Assembly (NCBI GenBank): GCA_018817795.1
Contig: JAHITJ010000013.1
Span: forward strand, 1 to 37,060
DNA: 37,060 nt
Source of the DNA: Myxococcota bacterium
GTDB lineage: Bacteria > Myxococcota_A > Polyangia > HGW-17
Reading direction: 5' to 3'
Below the pieces are notes generated by a model. That model ran no database searches. It was not told where the DNA came from and worked only from the letters and a program-made list of their open reading frames with translations. Shown here in pieces: positions 18,136 through 24,499 of the stretch (position 1 is its first letter; every line of letters starts with the position of its first letter). The position numbers and the translations under genes are program-made.

Positions 18136-18705
18136 ATGCGCCTGATCCTCGCCAGTCAGTCCCGCTACAAGAAAGAGTCCCTCCAGCGGCTGGGGATCCC
18201 CTTCGACTGCGAGGATCCCGCCATCGACGAGAGTCCGCTGCCCGGCGAGGCCCCCGAGCAGCTCGTGCTGCGGCTGTGCGTCGGGAAGGCGCAGGCCGTC
18301 AGCGCCCGGTGTCCCGGCGCGCTGGTGATCGCCGCGGACCAGGTCGCCGAGCTCGACGGGGAGATTCTGACCAAGCCCGGCACCCCCGAGGGCGCCCGCG
18401 ACCAACTTCGGCGCATGGCCGGCCGCACCCACCGCCTGCTCACCGCCGTGGCGGTCACCGACGGCGTCCGCACCGAGCGCCGCCTCGAGATCCACGTGAT
18501 GACCATGCGGCCCCTCTCCGACGAGGCCATCGCCCGCTACGTGACCCGGGACAACCCCGTGGACTGCGCCGGCGCCTACAAGATCGAGCGCGCGGGCATC
18601 GCCCTGTTCGCCTCGGTGGTGGGCGCCGATCCCCAGGCCATCGTGGGCCTGCCCCTGATGGCCCTGGTGGATCTCCTGCACCACTTCGGCGTCGAGGTGC
18701 CGTGA
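18136..18705 (+). CDS. Maf family nucleotide pyrophosphatase, YceF type
   Basis: 189 residues from the ATG at 18136, seven bases after oadB. ILASQSRYKKESLQRLGIPF (4-23), PAIDESPLPGEAPEQLVLRL (30-49), AADQVAELDGEILTKP (about 69-84) and VGLPLMAL are Maf motifs. The segment SQSRYKKESLQRL and the DQVAELDGEI/KPGT pattern match the YceF branch (m7GTP-type pyrophosphatases) rather than the dTTP/UTP branch. It removes noncanonical nucleotides from the pool. An earlier in-frame start inside oadB (18013) is rejected because it adds residues unlike the family. Confidence 0.9.
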   Translation: MRLILASQSRYKKESLQRLGIPFDCEDPAIDESPLPGEAPEQLVLRLCVGKAQAVSARCPGALVIAADQVAELDGEILTKPGTPEGARDQLRRMAGRTHRLLTAVAVTDGVRTERRLEIHVMTMRPLSDEAIARYVTRDNPVDCAGAYKIERAGIALFASVVGADPQAIVGLPLMALVDLLHHFGVEVP

Positions 18706-18768
18706 ACGCAATCGCGGGGACGATCCGGTCACGTTCGTTCCCTCCAGTGGCGCGCTCACGCGCGGCCC

Positions 18769-18790
18769 GACCCACCGCGATAGGCGGGTC
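18769..18790 (+). terminator. Hairpin after the Maf gene, with T-rich tail
   Basis: GACCCACC pairs with GGCGGGTC (one A-C mismatch, 6-base loop) and is followed by TCTTTC. It resembles a weak intrinsic terminator. The 3' arm can instead pair with GGCCCGCC at 18811-18818, giving an alternative fold. Confidence 0.4.
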
Positions 18791-18837
18791 TCTTTCGACG
18801 CGGGTCCAAAGGCCCGCCTGAACTCCCGGAGGTCCCC

Positions 18838-19167
18838 ATGTGGACGGTCGCCCTGCTCGTCGCCTCCAACGTGTTCATGACGTTCGCCTGGTACGGTCAC
18901 CTGAAGTACAAGAGCTCCCCGCTGATGCTGGTGATCCTGGCCTCCTGGGGCATCGCGTTCTTCGAGTACTGCCTGCAGGTGCCTGCCAACCGCATGGGCC
19001 ACGGCCAGTTCAGCGCCGCCGAGCTCAAGACCATGCAGGAGGTCATCACCCTGATCGTCTTCTCGGTCTTCTCGGTGACCTACCTCAGGGAGGGCCTGCG
19101 CTGGAACCACCTGGTGGGCTTCGGCCTGATCATCCTGGCGGTTTTTTTCGTCTTCAAGAAGTGGTAA
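18838..19167 (+). CDS. DMT-type small membrane protein (DUF486)
   Basis: 109 residues with GGAGG eight bases before the ATG. Four hydrophobic segments (about 2-20, 27-45, 66-84, 88-106) and the family signature VPANRMGHGQFSAAELKTMQEVITL (about 45-69) mark this as DUF486, a relative of small drug/metabolite exporters. The transported substrate, if any, is unknown. The C-terminus is charged (FKKW). Confidence 0.9.
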   Translation: MWTVALLVASNVFMTFAWYGHLKYKSSPLMLVILASWGIAFFEYCLQVPANRMGHGQFSAAELKTMQEVITLIVFSVFSVTYLREGLRWNHLVGFGLIILAVFFVFKKW

Positions 19168-19191
19168 TAGGATCGACATTGAATAAATGAA

Positions 19192-19198
19192 AGAGAGG
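19192..19198 (+). promoter_or_regulatory. Ribosome binding site supporting an ATA start
   Basis: AGAGAGG, five bases before ATA at 19204. No canonical in-frame start exists between the in-frame stop at 19180-19182 and this position. Confidence 0.55.
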
Positions 19199-19203
19199 TT
19201 CAC

Positions 19204-19563
19204 ATAAGATATTTACTGATTTCCCTGTTTTTCTTTTCCATCGTTTCCTGCGACGACCAGTTGACCCAGTCCGACTGCGAGCGGATCACCGATCAAGAAG
19301 CGTGCAATAAAAAGAAATGCCACTGGGGTCATGGAAGTGTAATTTACGCAAAGTGTAGTGAAGAATGCCATTTTCCGGTCAATGCAGATGCTTTCTCGAT
19401 GTGCTTTCTCTCCGATACCCTCATTGAAGAGCAGGTCGGCGCATCCTATCACCGGCAGGTCGGTGACCAGTATCAGATCATCGATCTCAGCAGCAACATC
19501 GGGAATTTGACCGGCTGGGAGCGCGGGACGCCGGAGTGCGTCACCTGCACCTGGGACTACTGA
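19204..19563 (+). CDS. Small Cys-rich predicted lipoprotein, apparent ATA start
   Basis: 119 residues if translation begins at ATA 19204. The first residues (positions 2-16, RYLLISLFFFSIVSC) form an excellent lipoprotein signal peptide with lipobox IVSC (Cys16). The first ordinary start in frame (TTG at 19261) would delete this signal and is unlikely. The mature part has about ten cysteines (DCERITDQEACNKKKCHW, KCSEECHF, MCFLS, ECVTCTW), probably disulfide bonded outside the cytoplasm, a pattern seen in secreted proteins of delta-type bacteria. Function unknown. Either ATA is a real rare start or the ATG was changed by one base (mutation or error). Confidence 0.65.
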   Translation: MRYLLISLFFFSIVSCDDQLTQSDCERITDQEACNKKKCHWGHGSVIYAKCSEECHFPVNADAFSMCFLSDTLIEEQVGASYHRQVGDQYQIIDLSSNIGNLTGWERGTPECVTCTWDY

Positions 19564-19567
19564 CCCC

Positions 19568-19640
19568 ACCATCCTTTTTTTCCGCTCCCCTTCCGTCTTT
19601 TCTGTGGTCTGCCTTGTCTTTTCTTCTTCTTCTTACTTCT
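19568..19640. other. Pyrimidine-rich tract between convergent genes
   Basis: About 70 bases on the plus strand are almost all C and T between the lipoprotein stop and the uup stop. It includes a T7 run (about 19575) and poly-TC near 19620-19640. No hairpin is visible. It may act as a weak transcription end. Confidence 0.4.
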
Positions 19641-21435
19641 CCGGCAGGGCGTCGAGGACCGACCAGCGCTCGTAGGCGGCCTCGATCTCGGCGTCCAGGG
19701 CGTGCATGCGGTCGGACAGGCGGGCGGCGTCGGCGGCGTGTTCGCGGTAGAAGTCGGGGTCCGACAGGGTGGCGATGATCGTGTCCTTCTCGGCCTCGAG
19801 GGTGGCGATGCGCTCCTCGATGCCGGCCAGCTCGCGGGTTTCGGCGAAGGTGCGCTTGCGGGGTTTTTCCCGGGGCGGCGCGCTCTCGCGGGGTTTCTCC
19901 CGGGGCTCCTTCCTGGGCTCGTTCCTGACCGGCAGCGGCGGCAGATCCGACCAGCCGCCGACGAACTCCTCGACGAGGCCCTCGCCGGCGAAGCGCCAGC
20001 AGGAGGTGACCACGTTGTCGAGGAAGCGGCGGTCGTGGCTGACGATGAGCACGGTGCCCGGATACTCCGAGAGCAGGTCCTCGAGGAGCTCGAGGGTGTC
20101 CATGTCCAGGTCGTTGGTGGGCTCGTCCATGATCAGGACGTTGGACGGCCGCGCGAAAAGGCGCGCCAGCAGCAGGCGGTTGCGCTCCCCGCCGGAGAGC
20201 ACGCCCACGGGGGTGTCCATCTGGTCGGGGGTGAACAAAAAGTCGCGCAGGTAGCCGATGACGTGGCGCTGGACGCCGCCGATGTCCAGGAACTCGCGGC
20301 CGTCGGCGACCATGTCCCGCAGGGTGCGCTCCGGGTCGAGCTCCTCGCGCAGCTGGCCGAAGAACTGGATCTCCAGGTTCACGCCGGTGCGGACGCTACC
20401 CTCCTGAGGCGCGAGCCTGCCCAGCAGCAGCGACAGCAGGGTGGTCTTGCCGCAGCCGTTGGGGCCCACGACGCCGATGCGGTCGCCCCGGGCGATGACG
20501 GTGGAGAAGTCGGTCACGATGGGGCGGCCCGGGAAGGAAAAGCCCAGGCCGACGGCCTCGAGGACCAAGCGGCCGGACTTGCGGGCCTGCTCGATGCGCA
20601 GTTGGACCGTGCCGATCTGCGAGCGCATGGCCGCGCGCTCCTTGCGCAGCTCGATCAGGCGGAAGACGCGCCCCTCGTTGCGGGTGCGCCGTGCCTTGAC
20701 ACCGCGCCGCAGCCAGGTCTCCTCCTGCTCGAGGAGGCGGTCGAACTTGTCGACCTGGACGCGCTCGACGGCCAGGGCGGCGGCTTTTTTCTCCTGGTAC
20801 AGGGCCCAGTTGCCCGGCCACGAGGTGATCTTTCCGCGGTCGAGATCGAGGAAACGGGTCCCCATGCGCTCCAGGAAGGCGCGGTCGTGGGTGACGAACA
20901 CCACCGTTTTGATGGCGCGCTGGATGAACTGCTCCATCCACAGCACCGCCTCGACGTCGAGGTGGTTCGTGGGCTCGTCCAGGATCAGCAGATCCGGGCG
21001 GGCCGCCAAAGCGCCGGCTAGCCACACGCGGCGCCGGGCCCCGCCCGAGAGGGTGTCCACGGGGTCGTCGGGGGAAAGCGCCATGCGCGAGAGGGTCTCC
21101 CGGACGGCCTGCTCGTCCTCGTCGGTGAGGGGCTCGTCCACGGAGACGCCGCGGCTGGTCTGCACGATGCGGATCACGGTCTGCAAGATGGTGCCTGTGA
21201 TGTTCCGCGGCACCTCCTGGGGCAGCGACGCGATGCGCAGGCCGGGTTCGATGGCGAGCTCCCCGGCGTCGGGCACGAGCTCGCCGGAGAGGATCTTCAG
21301 CAGGGTGGACTTGCCGCTGCCGTTGACGCCGAGCATGGCCACGCGTTCGCCGCGGTCGATGAGGAGATCGACGCCGTCGAGGAGGGCGTGCCCGCCGAAA
21401 CTGTAACGGATGCCTTTGAGTTGGATCAGTGCCAT
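19633..21435 (-). CDS. uup: ABC-F ATPase, Uup-like
   Basis: 600 residues with two ABC domains and no membrane segments. Walker A sites GVNGSGKST (36-44) and GPNGCGKTT (324-332); signatures LSGGARRR (129-136) and LSGGERNR in the second domain; DEPTNHLD and DEPTNDLD Walker B regions. The linker segment QEETWLRRGVKARRTRNEGR (237-256) is diagnostic of Uup within ABC-F. The C-terminal about 80 residues are a Lys/Glu-rich coiled-coil. ABC-F proteins act on the ribosome; Uup influences mutation and transposon-excision frequency in E. coli. The ATG starts only four bases after the upstream gene's stop, in the same transcript. Confidence 0.93.
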   Translation of the reverse strand: MALIQLKGIRYSFGGHALLDGVDLLIDRGERVAMLGVNGSGKSTLLKILSGELVPDAGELAIEPGLRIASLPQEVPRNITGTILQTVIRIVQTSRGVSVDEPLTDEDEQAVRETLSRMALSPDDPVDTLSGGARRRVWLAGALAARPDLLILDEPTNHLDVEAVLWMEQFIQRAIKTVVFVTHDRAFLERMGTRFLDLDRGKITSWPGNWALYQEKKAAALAVERVQVDKFDRLLEQEETWLRRGVKARRTRNEGRVFRLIELRKERAAMRSQIGTVQLRIEQARKSGRLVLEAVGLGFSFPGRPIVTDFSTVIARGDRIGVVGPNGCGKTTLLSLLLGRLAPQEGSVRTGVNLEIQFFGQLREELDPERTLRDMVADGREFLDIGGVQRHVIGYLRDFLFTPDQMDTPVGVLSGGERNRLLLARLFARPSNVLIMDEPTNDLDMDTLELLEDLLSEYPGTVLIVSHDRRFLDNVVTSCWRFAGEGLVEEFVGGWSDLPPLPVRNEPRKEPREKPRESAPPREKPRKRTFAETRELAGIEERIATLEAEKDTIIATLSDPDFYREHAADAARLSDRMHALDAEIEAAYERWSVLDALPEK

Positions 21436-21439
21436 GATG

Positions 21440-22534
21440 TCAGGGGATCCGCGTCATCTGCCCGGACAGGAACCGGTACAGGCGGGGACGGCGCTGGTTT
21501 TTTCCGTTCGTATCGAAGACGCGACCCAGGCCGGGGCCCTGGTTCCACTGGGCGATGGCCTCCCGCAGGAGGGTCCGCGAGCCCGCGCTGCGCACCGCCG
21601 GGATCGGGAGGGACTTGATCCACCAGTAGGTCTCCGATGCGACCGAGAGCACGACAGGGGCCTTGAGGCGGGTGAAGAAGGCGTTCATCGTGTTGAACTC
21701 CGGGTCGGGGGCGCCGGAATAATAGCCCGGAGCGAAGATGCCCCCCTCCAGGTAGCGCGCGTTCCGGGAGACGATGGACGGGGACAGGGCCTCTGCGGTG
21801 GCCAGCAGCAAAAACCCCTTGCCCTGGGCGTTGATCGGCGCCGGGAAGGCGCCGGCGACGGCCAGCCGGCGGGCCAGGGAGGCGACGCGCTCGGCGGCGT
21901 CCGGGATGAGGATCCCCTGGGCCGAGGACAGGTTCGGCAGGTTCAGCCGCTGTGGTAGTTTGGCCGGATCGTAGGTCGTGTTGAAGACGACGGTGCCACG
22001 GTTCTTCGTGATCGCGGCGGCGGCGGCGGCGGCCAGCTCGCGGCCCGACGACGTGTCCGGGACCAGGATGCCCAGCCGGGTGGCCTTCTCGGATATGGCC
22101 TGCAGGATCAGGACCTCCACCCGTGTCTTGCGGGTGGGCTGGGCGTAGAAGACCGAGGCCGAAGTGGGCAGATCCGTGCCGTCGGCCGGGGAGAGGAACA
22201 GGAGGTCCGCGCCGGCGGAGAGGACCAGCCGGGCGCTATCGGGATCGGGCGGCAGGATCACGGCCAGGGGCCGGTCCTTGAGCAGGATCTCCTCCTGCAG
22301 CAGTTGCAGGGCGGTGCCCGGCGACGAGTTGGTGTTGTGCACCAGGATCTCAAGAGCAGGGATTTCCGCCCGTGCCGCAGCCAGCGCCTGCAGCATCTGC
22401 AGTCCCAGGGGGGACCAGGCGCCCGTGACCGGCACCAGCGCGCTGATGCGCCAGGGCGTGCCGGAGGGATACGGGTGCTGCAGGTTGTACAGCGCGGTCA
22501 GTTTCGCCAGGGTCTCGAGCTCGGCCACGGACAT
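21440..22534 (-). CDS. Periplasmic ligand-binding-like domain of LppC/LpoA-type protein (frameshifted C-terminal part)
   Basis: From the in-frame ATG at 22534 this gives 364 residues, but the same frame extends upstream as good protein to about 22687 (residues including AVKQALFEWLPSLL and IAAYWVLAARRL). The fold is a type I periplasmic binding protein: ISALVPVTGAWSPLGLQMLQ at the start and the IFAPGYYSG and SVASETYWW segments near the end. In E. coli, LpoA (family LppC) activates a penicillin-binding protein at septa. The piece in the other frame (22498-23154) supplies the N-terminal part. Read as one gene with a single missing base; see the frameshift finding. Confidence 0.75.
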   Translation of the reverse strand: MSVAELETLAKLTALYNLQHPYPSGTPWRISALVPVTGAWSPLGLQMLQALAAARAEIPALEILVHNTNSSPGTALQLLQEEILLKDRPLAVILPPDPDSARLVLSAGADLLFLSPADGTDLPTSASVFYAQPTRKTRVEVLILQAISEKATRLGILVPDTSSGRELAAAAAAAITKNRGTVVFNTTYDPAKLPQRLNLPNLSSAQGILIPDAAERVASLARRLAVAGAFPAPINAQGKGFLLLATAEALSPSIVSRNARYLEGGIFAPGYYSGAPDPEFNTMNAFFTRLKAPVVLSVASETYWWIKSLPIPAVRSAGSRTLLREAIAQWNQGPGLGRVFDTNGKNQRRPRLYRFLSGQMTRIP

Positions 22535-23154
22535 GGGCTCCGACAGCCAGTGGTGACGAAGGCGCCTGGCCGCCAGGACCCAGTAGGCCGCGATGCCGCT
22601 GTAGGGGGCGAGCTCTGGCAGCCGATCGCCGGTGAGCAGGGACGGGAGCCACTCGAACAGGGCCTGCTTGACGGCCGCCGTGGCCCCGGGGCAGCGTACA
22701 GGTGGTCTGCGAACAACAGAAGCCCATCGGGCCGGCAGCGGGTGTAGACGCCGAGCATGCCGTCGATCTGGGCCCAGAAGTCGTCGCCGGTGAGGACCGG
22801 GCGCACGGAGATCACGCGCTTGCCCAGATACGTCGCCGTCAACTGTTCCTTCTCGGCGGCGGTGAAGGTGTCGAGGAAGACCCGGGCCCGGTCGAGGCGT
22901 CCGGTGCAGGCGTGGTGCACCGTCAGCAGCATGCGGGCCGCCCGGCGCTCGGGGGGCTCGGGCGGCACGGTGCCGTCGGGGTCCGCCGGCATGGGCTCGA
23001 GCAGGGCTTTGAGGCGGACGAAGGCCTGGGGCTCCTGGCCCGAGGAGAAGTCCGCTGCGGCCTGGTACAGGGGCAGGTAGACCGGCGGCACGACGCTGCC
23101 GGTGACGGTGCCCTGGGGCGTGGAGAGGAAAAGACAGGTGAGGATCCAGAGCAT
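22498..23154 (-). CDS. LppC/LpoA-like protein, N-terminal part before a frameshift
   Basis: 218 residues as read, but only the first about 156 look genuine; the last part (PGPRRPSSRPCSSGSRPC onward) is Arg/Pro/Ser-rich and lies over the true continuation in another frame. The start is a short signal peptide (MLWILTCLFLSTPQG) without a clear lipobox. Then comes a helical, TPR-like region (AAARMLLTVHHACTGRLDRAR-type repeats, about 65-120). The ATG lies four bases after the tyrS stop, so it is co-transcribed with tyrS. The break is in CCCCGGGG at 22684-22691. Confidence 0.7.
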   Translation of the reverse strand: MLWILTCLFLSTPQGTVTGSVVPPVYLPLYQAAADFSSGQEPQAFVRLKALLEPMPADPDGTVPPEPPERRAARMLLTVHHACTGRLDRARVFLDTFTAAEKEQLTATYLGKRVISVRPVLTGDDFWAQIDGMLGVYTRCRPDGLLLFADHLYAAPGPRRPSSRPCSSGSRPCSPAIGCQSSPPTAASRPTGSWRPGAFVTTGCRSPCPWPSSRPWRN

Positions 23155-23158
23155 GGGT

Positions 23159-24445
23159 TCAGTTCCGCTTGAGCACGATCAGGTGGTAATTGCGCTTGCC
23201 CGATCGCAGCACGAGATATTTTTCGAAGAGGAAGTCGCCTTCGGAGACGACGCGGTCCTTGTCGGTGACTTTCTCCTGGTTCAGGGAGACGCCGCCGGAC
23301 TCGAGGAGGCGCCGGGCCACCCCCTTGGATTTCACGAAACCCGAGAGCGCGCACAGATCCACCAGCGGGAGGGCCGAACCGAGCACGGAGGATTCGAGGG
23401 TGAAGGCGGGGACGTCGGCGAAGATGCCGGCGAGCTCCTCGGCGCGCACCTCACGAAGGTCGCCGCCGAAGAACACGCGGGTCCCGCGCAGGGCCGACTC
23501 CAGCCCCTCCTGGCCGTGGACCAGCCGGGTCATCTCCTCGGCCAGCCGGGTGTGCGCCGCACGCAGTTCGGGTTTCTCCTTGTGGGTCGCAGCCAGTTCG
23601 GCGATCTCTTCGAGAGGAACGAACGTGAAGTAGTTCAGCAGCTTGACGACGTCGTCGTCGGCGGTGCGCAGCCAGAACTGATAGAAGTGGTAGGGGCTGG
23701 TGCGGCTCGGATCCAGCCACACCGTGCCGGCCTCGGTCTTGCCGAACTTGGTGCCCGCCGAGGTCGTCAGCAGCGGCACCGTCAGGCCGTGCACGGTGCT
23801 CCCGGTGAGCCTGCGGATCAGGTCCGCGCCGGCGGTGATGTTGCCCCACTGGTCGGAGCCGCCCAGTTGCAGCGTGCAGCCGTCGTTCTGGAACAGGTGC
23901 AGGAAGTCGTAGGCCTGCAGCAGTTGGTACGAGAACTCGGTGTAGGAGATGCCCTGCTCCCGGTTCTCCAGGCGCATCTTCACCGACTCCCTGGCGATCA
24001 TGGCGTTGACGGAGAAGTGTTTTCCCACGTCGCGCAGGAATGACACCAGCGACAGGCCCGACAGCCAGTCCGCGTTGTTGCGCACCAGGGCGCCGACCCT
24101 GGGATCCTCGAGGTCGAGCATGGCGCGCAGCTGGTCACGGATGCCCGAGACGTTGCGGCCGAGGACGCCCTCGTCGAGGAGCTGGCGCTCGGCGGACTTG
24201 CCCGAGGGATCCCCTATCATTCCGGTGGCGCCGCCCACGAGGATGATTGGACGGTGCCCGGCGCGTTGCAGGCGCGCCATGGTGATCATCGGCAGCAGGC
24301 TGCCCACGTGCAGGCTGTCGGAGGTGGGATCGAAGCCGACGTAGAAGTGGACCGGCGCGTGCCCGTCGAGATGGGCGCGCAGGGCGGCCTCGTCGGTGGA
24401 ACTGTGGAACAGGCTGCGTTGGTGGAGTTCATCCAAAATGTGCAT
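23159..24445 (-). CDS. tyrS: Tyrosyl-tRNA synthetase
   Basis: 428 residues. Charges tRNA-Tyr. Class I signatures: HVGS (46-49, HIGH-type) and KFGKT (233-237, KMSKS-type), with YTEFSYQLLQAYDF and GGSDQWGN (195-202) for tyrosine and adenylate binding. The C-terminal end is an S4-like RNA-binding domain (about 350-428, VDLCALSGFVKSKGVARRLL). Length is normal for the bacterial TyrS with KFGKS/T motif. It is 54 bases downstream of the AAA/TPR gene and four bases upstream of the LppC-like start, so probably polycistronic. Cytoplasmic. Confidence 0.97.
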   Translation of the reverse strand: MHILDELHQRSLFHSSTDEAALRAHLDGHAPVHFYVGFDPTSDSLHVGSLLPMITMARLQRAGHRPIILVGGATGMIGDPSGKSAERQLLDEGVLGRNVSGIRDQLRAMLDLEDPRVGALVRNNADWLSGLSLVSFLRDVGKHFSVNAMIARESVKMRLENREQGISYTEFSYQLLQAYDFLHLFQNDGCTLQLGGSDQWGNITAGADLIRRLTGSTVHGLTVPLLTTSAGTKFGKTEAGTVWLDPSRTSPYHFYQFWLRTADDDVVKLLNYFTFVPLEEIAELAATHKEKPELRAAHTRLAEEMTRLVHGQEGLESALRGTRVFFGGDLREVRAEELAGIFADVPAFTLESSVLGSALPLVDLCALSGFVKSKGVARRLLESGGVSLNQEKVTDKDRVVSEGDFLFEKYLVLRSGKRNYHLIVLKRN

Positions 24446-24499
24446 TTCTCATGGCTCCAATTGAAAAGCGGGGGGCTCGGAAAAGGATCGGACAGGCCG

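Noticed and set aside
22723-22758. Programmed -1 frameshifting as cause of the split LppC-like gene
   Set aside because: The break falls at CCCCGGGG (22684-22691) with no standard slippery heptamer or obvious stimulatory hairpin; a missing base is simpler.
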